Numbered from the stretch's first letter, positions 50,047 to 62,506 are shown. The stretch is DNA of 64,000 nt from Absidia repens (GCA_002105175.1 MCGE01000044.1:186001-250000), one strand, 5' to 3'. Made by a program: numbers and translations. The notes: generated from the letters alone by a model not told the origin.

Positions 50047-52947
50047 ATGAAGGCATTGTCATTATCATTAAAACATCCCTTTTCGAAATCATCTTCGTCA
50101 ACTTCTACGGTAGTCAACGGTAGTCATAGCAAGAAAAAGCAAAGACCACCTTTAGCAACAACACCCGCCCATAATGGAACCTCTCAAGACATTACCACTA
50201 AAAATGGTGGTGTAACCTCGGTGAGGACAGCAACGCCAACGCCCAACAAACCTCCTTCTTCAAAATCAGCCTCATCAAAACCTGCTGCCAACACCGCCAC
50301 CACCACCACCACTACTAAACATACCAATCACGACTTGTTACTGAAAGGGATTGGATTGTATCAGTTTCTGCATACTCTTGGAAATGGCAAATTCAGTAAA
50401 GTGGTCCTAGCAAAGCATCGAGAGTCAAGTCAATTGGTGGCTATCAAGGTATATCACCCTACAACAGGAACAGCGGGATTTCAATTTACTCACCGCTTTT
50501 TTTTTAGATCATCGACAAACAAGCCCACGATTATAGAGTCATGTCAAGACTCGTACGGGAAATTCATCTCATGGAACTCCTTGATCATCCCAATATCGTA
50601 AAACTGTACGAAACATTTGAAACATGCGACTCGCTCTTTTTGGTGATGGAATATGTATCAGGCTATAACTTGGACGAATATTTACAACAACGTGGTGGTG
50701 TTCTTTCGGAAACGGAGGCAAGGTATTTGTTTCGACAACTGGTTCAGGCGGTCCATGTATGCCATCGAAATTGGGTGGTGCATCGGGATTTGAAGACGCC
50801 CAACATCATGATCTCCAAGGAACAGCGTAGGAAGGTCCGTGGCAAGGATGGCGTCGAAGTGGAAGTGCCCTTATTGAAATTAGCTGACTTTGGCTTGGGA
50901 AATCGGTTTGGTCTGCAACGGTTACGCACCATCTGTGGGTCCATGCTCTACTATAGTCCGGAGATTATCAGTAATCAGAAATATTATGGTCCCGAAGTCG
51001 ATTGCTGGTGCCTTGGTATCGCCTTATTTAGAATGACCGCAGGCTTTGAACCGTTTGCTCATGCTCATAGTAAGTGAGGCGTGGATCTGGTCCCATTAAA
51101 ATACACATTGACCCCTGACTGACAACCTCTTTTTTTTTTTTTTTTTTTTTTTAATAGCTGTGGGAGAACTGAAACGAGATGTATGTAGTTGCAATTTTCC
51201 CATGCCGGCATCACTTGGTCCAGAACTACAAAATACGATTCTCAAATGTCTTCAAGTAGATCGCCGAAGAAGAATGACGGTACGGCATGCGTTACACAAT
51301 GATCCTTGGCTTACAAAAAATGGCGAACTCTCTTGTCCTTTAGACACACCCACGATTTATGACGATCTGATCCAAACGCAACAACAAGAGGGCGGGGAAT
51401 TGACTGCCAAGGATAAAGAACGACGAACAAGGCGGCAACTGATGAAAGCCCTGGAACAAGAACAGCCACGCGTCAAGCGAACCATCATTTACCATCCCAT
51501 CAACCCATCGACTTATTTCACCACCGTCACTCTTGATCCTTCATCATCATCATCGTCTTCTTTACTTGCCTCTGCCAAGCAATCCACATCTTTGGAAGTA
51601 CCAACGACTGCGACGGAGACATCCAATGGATCCAATACCAACAACACAAGCACCACCGTCCATCGTTACGACAGACATACCGACAATGTGGATTCTTATC
51701 GATCTGAACTTTTACAATGCATTCGACAAAAAACCAATCGCCTAGGGATGCGATCAGCAGAGAAATGGCAGAAAATGATGTTAGTACGGCCACAATTAAT
51801 CCTGAATCTGAAATCGACCGCAAATACCGACGACACATCTACCTCACAACAACAACAATCCGCCAAATCTTTTTCTTGGTCCCACATGATGCAGCGTATG
51901 CAAGATCAGGTGTATTATTTTCATGTGGACGCTTCATCTACCTCGCCAGCAGCAAGCACCGAATCCTCCTCCGCCTCCCTACCTCGACATCATCCACTTC
52001 ACCATCCTTCCGATCATGAAGAACTTGTTGGCGGCGGCAATGTGGGGGTGGGACAAGACCCCGCCGGGGTTCCGTCGTTAACGTTGTCAAGCATCACGAC
52101 CTCTGGATCCATCGACGAACCCTTGGACTCGTCGTCGTCGTCATGCAACCACCATGCGCAGCCGTTGCCATCATCTCACCAGCAACAACAAAAAAAGCAA
52201 CACAGTCCACACGGGGAAATCGCAACTCACTACGGGAATGGGCAGCTTGAAAAGGAATGCATGGAATTATTGAAACAAACATGTCAACTGATGGGTATGA
52301 CCTATTATCAAGAGGGACCAAGACAACTTGTGTGTGTGTTAACCTTACGTGACTCGCCTGCGTCGCCGAGTTCCTCCCATGATCGTCCAACCTCCACCAA
52401 ACAACAACAGCAACAAGCATTACAGCGTCGTTCCAGCAAACATTCCTCCACGTCCACACAACGCTCCTTTACATCATCCTCCACCAATCGGTCACATGGC
52501 TCCAAACGAAGCAGTAGTTATGAAGAATTGATTTTAGGCGGCGGCGGCACGTACCCTAGCAATACATCGTCTTCGACGCGTTTCGCATTGCCTTTGATTT
52601 CCCATCTCACGTCGTCCATGACCACTTCCTTCTTTGCTCGAAGTCTTTCTTCGGCGGCAAAACAACAAACATCTTCGGCCTCTTTGGATACCACCACCAC
52701 CAGTGGTGATGCGGATCCTCTCCACAACAAGAAAAAGGATGGCGTGGCTGTCTTTACCATGACCTTGGAAACAAAACCCGTCAGCAGCCAGAAACAAACA
52801 GCAGCGTCCCATCAACAGCAGCAACACCGTGTGGTGGCATTACGGTTTTCCAAACGACAAGGGTCGTCGATGGTGTTCAAAATGGCAGGCGGATGGATCA
52901 CAGGCGTCTTGGGATTGGATGGCAAACTTTCCTCTAGTGCGAACTAG
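50047..52947 (+). CDS. CAMK-like Ser/Thr protein kinase with KA1-like C terminus
   Basis: Exons 50047-50448, 50508-51069 and 51158-52947 give 917 residues. A basic, Ser/Thr-rich N terminus (about 100 residues) precedes the kinase domain: GNGKFSKVVLAKH, VAIK, VREIHLMELLDHPNIVKLYE, HRDLKTPN, DFGLGNRFG and CGSMLYYSPEII. These are CAMK/AMPK-related features (CGS, SPE, PEVDCWCLGIALF). The catalytic loop has TPN where relatives have LEN, though the Asp and Asn are kept. A long low-complexity linker follows. The C-terminal segments CMELLKQTCQLMGMTYYQ and VVALRFSKRQGSSMVFKMAG resemble a KA1 domain, which binds acidic lipids in MARK/Kin1 kinases. The exact orthologue is unknown. AATAAA lies at 53065-53070. 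Confidence 0.88.
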
Positions 52948-53324
52948 TTTTGTAAAAGGGGGGGGGCGTTTAGTACACTATCTAGTGATGATCATGATGG
53001 TTGTTCTTGTAGTTTTTTTTTTTTTTGTATGTTTATACATTTTATCATTTATATTTATCATATCAATAAAAATTGAAAAATTTTGTTTTTTTAGAATGAT
53101 GAAAACCAATGAATATCTTTTGTTGCTGTTCCCTGTAGATTTGAAAACATTGCAAATTGTATTTTAACATGATGTTTATTTCAATAGCAAATGGCGGCTG
53201 GTTGAAGCGCATGCTATCCTGACTCTTCTTTTTTTTTTTTTCTTCTGACAATACCCATGCCCTGAGACATCTGCTTACACAGAGAAAAATATAAAATATA
53301 TTATTGCATAAGAAAATGAAAGTG

Positions 53325-53690
53325 ATGCATGGGACTTTTTTTTTTCATTGAAGTAGAAAATGAGAGAGATTTTATTCAGATGGAGATAACAAAACTATGG
53401 ACAGAACTAAAACTAAGCTAAGCTAATGACAGCCCATAAATGATCTGATCGTTCTAAATCCTAGTACCAAAATGAAAGGGTTTCCCCATGCATGTTGTCA
53501 TCCCTGAGCTGAAACCCCTTCTAAACTAGTCCTAATACTAAGCCAAGTCCATCATGACCTCAAAGAAGTTGAATGATGAAAAAAAAAAAAAAAAAAAAGG
53601 AAATGGAAAGAAAGAGAGAGAGGGAAAAAAAGGGGGTGGGGGGGGGAAATAAAAAATCTCGCGTGCGGGAATTGAAATCTTTTGATGCTG
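53325..53690 (-). mobile_element. R1 SINE-like repeat, copy F (subfamily 1)
   Basis: Minus strand: B-box-like ATTTCAATTCCCGCACGCG (about 53661-53679), a pyrimidine tract (53581-53640), then one of the best preserved bodies with GGTTTCAGCTCAGGGATGAC and GGGGAAACCCTTTCATTTTG (about 53470-53520). TCCATCTGAATAAAATCTC ends the core near 53365. It is located between the convergent kinase and O-fucosyltransferase-like genes. Confidence 0.7.
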
Positions 53691-53699
53691 GATTTAGCA

Positions 53700-53729
53700 C
53701 ACTTCAGAAAAACCGATACTACCCACAAT

Positions 53730-53761
<32 letters not shown>

Positions 53762-54357
53762 GCTCAAACTCGTATATGGTCTTGTTTTTAATTAAAAAAA
53801 AAAAAAAGCTTAATAATCCAGTTTTTAACTTGAAACGCATGAATGTTCTTTTTGGATGAAACACCTATCCTTGAGGTGTCTCCAAGAACACCTTTAGCGA
53901 CCATATATCTTTTTTCCCCTGATTTTGACAAGATATGAACTATTTTTTTTTTCAAAAAATTGGAGTTAGACAAGCTTGATGCCGAACCTCACATCCCTTT
54001 TTCTGCATCCCTTCCACAGATGATATCATTTTTTTTTTCATTATTTATGCACAATGATAAAAAAAAACATCCAAGTGTCATCGATTTTGTTTTTTCGACG
54101 AGTCATACTAAAACAACCCCTCAACATTTTTGGGTGTGATGACTCCTTGAGGTTTAATGCCCTTCTGCCCTCATCATCCCTTGATTAAATGTTGTCAGAT
54201 TCGCATCATTACATCATCATCATCCAGGAACCCCCCTCCCACACTCACAAACCAAAATGGACAAAAGCAAAAAAAAAAAAAAAAAAAAAAAAGCATGATA
54301 ATTTTTGTTTTATTGATAAAAAAAATCAACTAAAAAACTAAACTAAACTAAACTAAA
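53700..54357. other. 3' intergenic region with long homopolymer tracts
   Basis: No gene was recognised. It holds poly-T at 53731-53760 and poly-A at 54271-54292, and a short AACTAAACTAAACTAAACTA tandem (54333-54360) directly beside the stop of the O-fucosyltransferase-like gene. Confidence 0.4.
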
Positions 54358-55986
54358 CTAGTGAATCACAGGCGGTCCAGCAAGTTTGACGGGTTTGTGG
54401 GTATAGACAGGATGGAGCTGGCGTTCGATATAGCTTGTAAAGGTACTATCCTTGGTACCGAAGAAATGCTCGCCCTGGGCTGCGATGATGGCGTCCAGCA
54501 TCGGGATCAAGTAATCATCCAAACGCACACGTTCGTCGGCGACCACCACCTGGCGCAACGCATCAAAGGCAAAGCTGAAATCGGACAAATCAAACACGCA
54601 TGGGAAGGTGTCGTAGATTTTGCGGAGCAACGGGTTGTGTGCCGGGTTGGGAGCATCGGTGGCTATGTAAATGACGGTGCGACTGAACCGCGCGGTGCCA
54701 CCAGCACCACCATCTTGATGCGAGGGGCGACATTTCAGACCCAGGGAGGCGGGCGGTGTGGTGCCGATCCGTTGTTGTTCTTCGTACCCCGTATGGTTGA
54801 CGGTCAGCGGCACATCAGCTGTTGTGATATTGGTGACCACACGTAACGTTTTGACTTCATAATCGGTGCGTTCTTTGCGATCTTCGTGGTGCTGCGGATC
54901 CAGCGATTGGAGTTCGTCGAGAGTGAGGTCGGTGAATTGGTTGACAAGCGCATGGTAGATATCGTCAATGTTGATGGAGGCACGTACCTTGAACAAACCG
55001 TCGCCCACACGGAGATGCACCCCCACAAACGAGCCCACGCCACCCAATTGCTCCACCACTTGCCGCGCCGTCTCGACCAACACTGGCGTTTTGAAAATCA
55101 AATGCGTACGGATCTGTTGGAGCCACGCTGCATGGCTTGCCTGTTGCGCTAACACCCGGTGCGTGCCAAACACAGAACCAAAATGAAGCAAGGTCTCGTC
55201 CATGGCCTGTAACGTGCCGACATCGTAACGGTGCATGAATTTTGACAAGGGTGTTTTGGAGGCCATGTGGTCGTAGACACGGAATTCGTAAGGTGACATG
55301 TCTTTGAGGAACCGGATCGACGATTTTGATTTCGAAGAAGTGGTGTTGATGCCGAGGGTGGATTCCAGCCATTGCAAACTCAGGTCCGGGCGCAAAACAA
55401 GGCGTACTTGGTCGGTCAGTGGTGTCAAGTCGTAAAAGAATGTCCAGGGCACTTTGGTCCATCGATCGTAATTGAGACATTCCATAGGGTAAGGCGCTCC
55501 CATCGGGATCTGTGGACAATGATCAAGACCACGTTTGGTTTGTAGTAAAATACGTTCGTACATTTTGTCGAACCGTAGCCATGGCATGGCTGGATTGCCG
55601 AGATAAACATCGGGAATGAGGAGGGTGCGGTTCAAGTAGAAGGCGAGCAACAGGGCATTTTCGAGCTCGATACGCTGGTTGTGGAAGCCCGAGTGAGGCA
55701 GATAGGTGAGGAATTTTTCATCCGCGGTGGGTGTATGGAAAGTAAATGGATCAGGGAATTCTACAGGAATGACATCTGATGATGAAGGTGATGAAGAAGA
55801 CGATGTTGAATGATGTGTAATGGGAGGAGGGGGAGGAGGAGGATTGTTGGTAGCTGACTTTTGTGATGATATTAAGGGAAGTTGAGGTAGAGTGGGTGAC
55901 TTGAAAAATAAAAATAGTGATAATGATAATATACAAGCTACCACGAGTAAAGACGTATGTCTCCGTGGGAGAAAGGTGGGAAACAT
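54358..55986 (-). CDS. Type II membrane glycosyltransferase, O-fucosyltransferase-like
   Basis: A single exon of 542 residues. A short cytosolic N terminus is followed by one membrane anchor (SLLVVACILSLSLFLFF, about residues 12-28), a Pro/Ser stem (to about 75), then a luminal catalytic domain. SGFHNQRIELENALLLAFYL and the later FVGVHLRVGDGLF follow the pattern of the GDP-fucose protein O-fucosyltransferase superfamily, where the HxR motif contacts the donor. GTKDSTFTSYIERQL near the C terminus matches the family's (S/T)SSTF segment. It should act in the Golgi or ER on proteins or wall glycans; donor and acceptor are unproven. The coding strand is GC-richer than its surroundings, giving long antisense frames. 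Confidence 0.8.
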   Translation of the reverse strand: MFPTFLPRRHTSLLVVACILSLSLFLFFKSPTLPQLPLISSQKSATNNPPPPPPPITHHSTSSSSSPSSSDVIPVEFPDPFTFHTPTADEKFLTYLPHSGFHNQRIELENALLLAFYLNRTLLIPDVYLGNPAMPWLRFDKMYERILLQTKRGLDHCPQIPMGAPYPMECLNYDRWTKVPWTFFYDLTPLTDQVRLVLRPDLSLQWLESTLGINTTSSKSKSSIRFLKDMSPYEFRVYDHMASKTPLSKFMHRYDVGTLQAMDETLLHFGSVFGTHRVLAQQASHAAWLQQIRTHLIFKTPVLVETARQVVEQLGGVGSFVGVHLRVGDGLFKVRASINIDDIYHALVNQFTDLTLDELQSLDPQHHEDRKERTDYEVKTLRVVTNITTADVPLTVNHTGYEEQQRIGTTPPASLGLKCRPSHQDGGAGGTARFSRTVIYIATDAPNPAHNPLLRKIYDTFPCVFDLSDFSFAFDALRQVVVADERVRLDDYLIPMLDAIIAAQGEHFFGTKDSTFTSYIERQLHPVYTHKPVKLAGPPVIH

Positions 55987-56323
55987 ACTTTGTGGTAATT
56001 ACTGAAGAGCAGTCAATGAGGGAGGGGAAAGGGGAAGAGAGCTTTTGGTTAAAGGAATACCCCGTCACTGAATTCTCATCCAATGACATGCTGGCAACCC
56101 TAAGCCAGGTAGGAGATTCCCTTTTTCTTCACTTTTGAGCGCACTCATTGCCATATTTGGGTAGTCTTTGAACATATTTTTTTTTTATTCCTTTTTATTC
56201 TGTACTATTCCATTCATCCTCTAGAAACAAACGTGCAATTTCGATATAAAAACCTGCCCTGCAAATGTCATTTGGTTCCCTCCTTTTTCTCCAATTGCCT
56301 TCATCGTTCAGTATATCAAATCA

Positions 56324-56795
56324 ATGGTACGTAAAAAATTTCTAGACCATTATGATAAATTAATAATATATTAACCTCTTTTTCTTGTATTAATATTTTA
56401 ATTGCAGCATAATAAAAAAGTAGAATTCAACAGATTGAAAAGAAAATTAGATCATCTCACAGTTGAGCATAGGTAATACAATAAAATATCTTCCGTCCCC
56501 TTTTTTTTGATTTTTTTTTTTTTTTTTTATAAATGTATGTAGAATGCTTACCGACTATCTCTCCATTGTCGAAGACGCAATCATTCAAGAATTCCGTCAG
56601 TATATCCATCCAAAATGTGGTCAAAGACATGCTCGAAAACGACCATACTGTCCACCTTTACGAACGGATCCATCCATATCGTCATCATCGTCACCGCCTT
56701 TATTATCACGATCTTCGTCCACCACCAATTTATCCCCGATATCAACACCTTTACATGAGAAACATCATATCTCCTTCATTACCCACACCCATTAG
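56324..56795 (+). CDS. Small coiled-coil protein; first coding exon is only ATG
   Basis: Exons 56324-56326 (ATG alone, followed by donor GTACGT), 56408-56472 and 56543-56795 give 106 residues. The middle part (FNRLKRKLDHLTVEHR, then MLTDYLSIVEDAIIQEFR) has a heptad-like Leu spacing of a short coiled coil. The C-terminal half is basic, Pro/Ser-rich and probably disordered. The pattern faintly recalls INO80F/TFPT-type chromatin subunits, but that is only a suggestion. Splice phases close, the acceptors end in TTGCAG and TATGTAG, and the ATG is preceded by a pyrimidine-rich leader. Confidence 0.6.
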
Positions 56796-56921
56796 TATAA
56801 TATAGTATAGTATAATATAATATAATATAATTATTGCCCCTCGTCGCCCCTCTTCCCCTTCCTTTTTCAGTATATACCATTTGAAATAAAAAAAAATATC
56901 GATGATTATTTATTTAATACA

Positions 56922-57202
56922 TTATTGGTTAAATACTAAACGAGAGGAACCAGCATAGGAAAACAATTTAATTTGATGTTCTCTTGTCCCTCTTCCTCGG
57001 CGTCCTTGCTTGATGGATTTTCCATCCACATCCAATTTAATTTGCTCTGGTTGTGAGTCTTCGATGTCAGCCTTGCTAAGAGAAGATTGGATATCGAACA
57101 ATCCATCAAAAGCTTGTGTCTATATATACAAAACAACAATGGGGAAAATAAATAAATAAATAAATAAATAAAGATCAGCTGATGGACTGACTCTGGAACA
57201 CC

Positions 57203-57244
<42 letters not shown>

Positions 57245-58841
57245 TACCGCATGCATTGTGATGGAGCCTAAATTGGAAGTGATGGAGGACCTTTTGATGA
57301 GCATCTTTGTGGTGACATGAATGGCTGAATTTTCAGATTGAACATCCAACCGATCCAAGTCCATGGCGGGAGTAGAATGTTGTAGGGTGACATCGATATT
57401 GCCATTCTTGGTGCGTAGGGTACATGCATGGCGAGCTTGGATGGATGGGACGAGAATTTTACTATTGGTGGTGGTCAATTCAATGGTATCGGCAGTCATG
57501 GTAGCGCCAGGCTTGTTGGTCATGACAATACTTCCATTCCGTGATGTGAGTTTGATCGTTTTGGCCACGATGGCTTCTTGCAAGATCAAGTCGCCCCCGG
57601 CCATACCGGTCAGTTCCAAGGCAATGGTTCCCGAAGCCTCTAAACGAGACACCCCAAACGAGCCGTTATTGCCTTCCAATTTCACCCGCAAATTTTTGCC
57701 TTTCCAGCCACGCCCCTCGGGAAGCCTCAGCTGCAACCAAACACCCTTAAGGGTCACATCCAGATCTTGAATCATATCCGCAGGGTCCTTGGTGATCGCA
57801 TACACCATCATCGTGTCCACCTTGATCTTAAGCCGTGCATGCTGGCGATCGTTCGGACTGACGTGAAGCACAGCAATCAGTCGTCCCTGAGACGGCGAGC
57901 GGTGGATGACCACTTGGAGCGAGCTGGCGTTAGGTACGGTAAAATCGGTATCCAATAAAAAGGAGTTTGATGGTGGTCCGATGGTGTACCCCTCAGAGGA
58001 TGAAAACGAAAGCCATGACACTGGGTCATCCGTAGGAACAAGGTGAAGCTCGCCGGTGTGTGAAGTGAAATCAACAGCAAGTGTGGATAACGTGGACCTG
58101 GGAAGATCCGTCATTTCTTTGGTGTCATTATTGGCGTATGTTTTGTGAAATGGGCTGAGTGGATAAGGGCTCGTCATCACGACTTTGGTAGGGTGCCTCC
58201 GATCCGTCGGCGGAGATCGAATCCCGTCGTCGTCCCTGGCTGCTATCGCAATCAAAAAGAAAAGAGAAACGAACGCAAGGAGTATTCCTTTTTTGGTCCA
58301 ATGTGTTTTTATATAATTGATGTAGTAATTTTTTCTATACCAATTGCATATTATTTTGAAAGGCTTTTTATACATTGTTTGGAGTCTTTGGGATGCTTGT
58401 GGAGTGGGTGATGGGGGTAAAAGTGGTTGTTGTTGCTGCTGTATAGAATTAGGTGCTGCGTTGTTGTCGGTATAATCATCAGCATCAGGAACATGACGAG
58501 CTGAGGCATCTACAGCACCGTAGGTGGGGTAAGCCGGGTTGGTATGTGGGGTGGGCATTGGATAATGAGACGGACCATCTTCGGGTGCCCTTAACAGCGA
58601 GGCAGGAGGCGCAGTAGGTGTTCGTTCATGGTATCCACTGCCGTATCCGGAAGAACTATATTCAGAATAAGGTGGTGGTGGTGGATGGTTTTCGATATTC
58701 TCGTTATCGTTATTGGACGGAGGTTCTTTTTTTTTTTTTTTTTGAGGAAAAAAAAAATTTGAGTTAGGAGATATGAATACTACGTTGATTTTTTCCAAAC
58801 CTACTTTTATCGTTCCCGTATAACGATTTTGATGGGAGCAT
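56922..58841 (-). CDS. Single-pass membrane protein with DUF4097-like beta ectodomain
   Basis: Exons 58841-58805, 58725-57248 and 57119-56922 close in phase to 570 residues. The cytosolic N terminus (about 165 residues) is Pro/Tyr/Ser-rich, with PPPPPYSEY and poly-Gln. A membrane segment (GILLAFVSLFFLIAIAA, about 190-206) follows. The outer part has repeating short strands such as GTIALELTGMAGGDLILQEA, TIKLTSRNGSIVMTN and TLRTKNGNIDVTLQH, the right-handed beta-solenoid style of DUF4097/adhesin-like proteins. Function is unknown. The last exon has two possible acceptors; TATATAG at 57126-57120 continues the beta-repeat character. The first exon is inferred from phase and a GTAGGT donor. Confidence 0.7.
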
Positions 58842-59219
58842 AGCTTGCAAAAGGCAAAGACAATTGTAAAACAAAGAAAAGAGAAAAAAAGCCAAGGACC
58901 AAGAGATTGCAAACGACCAAAAAAAAAAAAAAAAAAAAAAAAACCACGACGGGCACTCAACCTTATTTAGGTTGTAGAAAAAAAAATTCATCATAACGAT
59001 GATCATTGGTTTGAAATGTTGGCTCAGGACCATTTTGAAAAGAAACTGGAGTACAAACTATTGTTTCTTAATTGCTAGCAATGAGGCTTTTCTATTTACA
59101 AACAATAACATTTTTACTGCACCTTACCCACGTTTTATTTCCCTGGTATAGCATTTCAAAATCAAACAGACTTCTTTAGCAAGACCTCCACTTCAGAAAA
59201 TAAAATCAGGGGTAAATTA

Positions 59220-59770
59220 AATGCCGGAGGAGGCAGCAGTTTGGCTCAGAGGAGATGGATCGAAAGTGGTTAAATGGCATATTCAAACGCCGCCGCATGG
59301 TTTCTTGTGTATTTGTTTTTCCTCTTTTTTCTTTCTTTCTGTCTTTCTTTCTCTCTCTTTTTTTTTTTTTTTTCTTCACGGGCAAGCTTAATGAAGTACT
59401 GGGGATCTTGGATTAGTAGTTGGAACTTGAATTAGGGGCATTTAGAAAATGCAAAACAAACATCCAAGGGATACCCTTTCATTTTGGATGTAGGATTTAT
59501 TATTGCTATGACGATGTCATTCCACTAGTTTAATATTAGTTTTGTCATAGTTTATGTCTTGATCTGAATAAAATATGTCTTGTATTTTTACCCTTAATCT
59601 CTACCGCATACGTTTAGTTTGTCGTCTACAGTGAATCTCTTTACTATTGCCATCCCTCCCCATCATCCATTAAATACGATATTTCAATCTATGCATATGA
59701 TCATGCTTCAATAAATATGTCCTCTTTTTAGAATCATTAACATTAGTGTCTTTTTCTGTGTACCAGAACG
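59220..59770 (+). mobile_element. R1 SINE-like repeat, copy J (subfamily 2, head preserved)
   Basis: The head includes CAGTTTGGCTCAGAGGAGAT (A-box-like, about 59239) and ATATTCAAACGCCGCCGCATG (B-box-like, about 59279). A pyrimidine tract (59320-59375) and the subfamily 2 body with GAATTAGGGGCATTTAGAAA and ATACCCTTTCATTTTGGATG follow. It then has TCTGAATAAAATATGTCTTG (59560) and a second module with CATGCTTCAATAAATATGTC (about 59702). The order of parts is the same as in copy G. Confidence 0.65.
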
Positions 59771-60313
59771 TTCATATTTTTTTAGTCATGCTTTATAATC
59801 AATTCTCTGCTTGAATGGATTGTGAAGTACGACCTATGCGCTTTTTTTTTTTTTTTCCTCTGGCAAATCGTTTTTGAAGATGGTACTGGTAGAGCTCAAT
59901 CTCGCTTAGCAATGGTTTTAAAAAAAGATACCGATCGGTTGAAATGCATTGCTGCATTGCATTTTGTATAGCAAAGAAATGTTCATAGAGAAATATAATA
60001 CTGATTACATCGCTGCGAGATAATGCCACATAGTAGATTGTGATACAGTCAGGCATTTATATTTCTTCTGACATTCATTTGATTGGAGGACATTGAGCAA
60101 AATTTTTAGTCTTTCGAGTTGCTTTCTGTAGTCTGAATAGAATACATCATACTCTATCAGTCTTTTCAAAAAATGTTATCAACAAGAATGAAGCACCATC
60201 ATTATTAAAAACATACTGTATTGTTTCAAAAACACGATAAAGACTTCCAAAACTTTATTTCAACGATTTCACCAAAAACCGCAATTTATTACTAATTTGG
60301 ATTCGGCTAACAA

Positions 60314-62506
60314 TTAAGCTCTAACAAATTCGATCATCAGCTCAGCATGGTCGGTATGTGGGAACAGATCGATGGTCACAGCCCGTTGGGGTTTGAATGG
60401 GATACCTTGATATCTATTTGATGTGGGGCGGCATAGACTAGGGATAGATGAGCGTGTTAGTCATTATTTCCACAATATGGATGTCGTTTTAATTTATTTA
60501 TTTTTTACCCGATAAAATTTTGCATTGCCTGCTTGGCATCACAACTGATAAAAACGACCTTTTTAATTTGAGATGCCTCTCTGACGGCGCGAATCACGTT
60601 ATTGTGTACGCCACTCCTACCCGAAAAAAAAGAGATGAGTGATTAGATTGCTATTTTGTTAAAAAATAAAATGAGTTTACCTTGGAGGGTCAAGGACAGC
60701 CACTACATTTTCGTTTTGTTCATTGGTCACCACATGAATTTTTTCTTCTACCTTGCCAGCATAGTAGTGAGCATTTGTAATATCTACGTGCACATAAAAG
60801 AAGTAAAGAAAGAATGAGATAAGATAATGACGGGGGGATGATTTTGGGGTTTCAGGTTACTATTTAATTCGGCATTGAAACGCGCATCATCAATTGCTTC
60901 TGAGATCATTTCGATGCCCACAACACGATCCATCAAATGAGCCATGGTAATCCCAATCGAACCAGCACCACAGCATAAATCTAAAAGCGTTGTTTTCCTT
61001 GGCTGCATGTTTTCATTTGTAGTACACCAATCCGCACAGGTGCGTAACATTTGCTCAGTGGCTTTTGTGTTGACTTGAAAGAAAGCTTTGCTGGAGATCC
61101 GGAATCGGTGATCTAAAAGCTGCTCGTACACATACCCATCCCCTGCTAAGATTTCTGTCTTGCCCTGATCCCTGATACCATTACTGTCTCCATCCCATTG
61201 TTGCAATATCAATGTTTTGATTTTTCGTCCAGCATCATCATCATTGCTGTTGTTGTTGTTGTTGCACCAGTAATCCACAAGTTTCTTCTTTTCTTTCTGT
61301 AATTGATCTTCACTCAATTCAGACGTTCTCAACTGTATCAAAACCATCACTAAGAAAAAAAAAAAGGTAAGGCCATTGGTTATCTCACTAATTTTTTTTA
61401 AATTACCATCGCCAGTATGCTGTGCTTTGACCATCAAAGATCGCCATACACCAGTTTTCAAAACACGATCGTAAACAGGATAATCGGATGATTGAATATA
61501 TTGTTCCATTGTTTTGGCGATTTGTTTTGATATTTGGGGTACATGAATGGATGCGCTGGGTTCCAATACACTGGTTAGGCCATCTCGATATAATCCTTGC
61601 AAGAAACCTACAGTAGGCTTGCCAGATGGATCCTTTCCGATGGAAAATTCACATTTCGTCCGATACCCTTCAATGTCAGGCGATGCAATGGGGTCTAATA
61701 CCTGACAAGGAGGTTCCTCCACACTAACCAAAAAAAAAAAAAAAAAAGGAGAAGGTGAGTTCCATTGTGGTGACAGGAGAAAATCAATCCGGCATTTTTA
61801 CTTTTCATAGATCCATGCTAGTTGTGCTTTACGCTCTTCACTAAGATCGGCTAAAGGAAGAAGCTTTTTCCTCAGATTTCTTATTTGTCTTACACCCAAT
61901 TTGTGTTTCTTCGCCACCTGGTCCTCATACGGCACTCTACAATTATTATTTTTAGAAGGAAAAAATAATAGGCATGAGTTAGTTGATCAATGATTTTTTT
62001 TTTGGATTGATTTACTTATAAAGGGGGGTTACTTGATCAGCCAACTGTTCTGCGAAAGTTTTATTGTCCGATGCTGATAGCGGTGGTGTTGTGTTTGGCA
62101 GGCTGGAAACTTCAGGTCGTTTTGGTTGTGGTCGAAAACGTTGGCGAAAGATTTCTTCTGATATGGGAGTATACTCTGTTGACAAAATCCGTTTTTTAAA
62201 GCTGACACCATTCAGAGTGGTCATAGCTTCCTTTGCCGCTTGCTCTGACTATATGTAACACACCCGCCCCCACGAAAAAGAAGGTGTCTCGGTAAGTACT
62301 GTACAGTATGCGAACTCCCCAGCAAGCTTTTTTTTAAAAAAATATATTACTTCAAAATTGATATAAGCATAGGTCCACTGTGGCGCTTTTTTGTATTTCA
62401 AGATCCCGTGTGAGTTAAGAAACCTTTTGACCTGAGGTGTTTCTTTGATAGGTAGATTCTGTACTTTGACTCGATGAACGATCTTTTCCTCGGTGGCTGT
62501 AGCCAT
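60314..62506 (-). CDS. TRM2: tRNA (uracil-5-)-methyltransferase, Trm2/TRMT2A type
   Basis: Eight exons (62506-62351, 62248-62016, 61936-61802, 61723-61407, 61349-60861, 60783-60681, 60616-60509, 60437-60314) close in phase to 554 residues. The enzyme makes 5-methyluridine at tRNA position 54. An RRM-like N terminus (VQNLPIKETPQVKRFLNSHG) is followed by the TRAM-less core of TRMT2A. Methyltransferase motifs are TTLLDLCCGAGSIGITMAHL (SAM binding), VVGIEMISEAIDDARFNAEL, the catalytic region VLDPPRSGVH, and FISCDAKQAM with the nucleophilic Cys. The C terminus reads VTIDLFPHTDHAELM, as expected for RlmD/TrmA relatives. Phase joins reconstruct the DPPRSG motif exactly across intron 6. Confidence 0.95.

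Noticed and set aside
54361..55186. Plus-strand frames opposite the O-fucosyltransferase-like gene
   Set aside because: The coding strand of that gene is relatively GC-rich, which opens antisense frames. The products match nothing recognisable.
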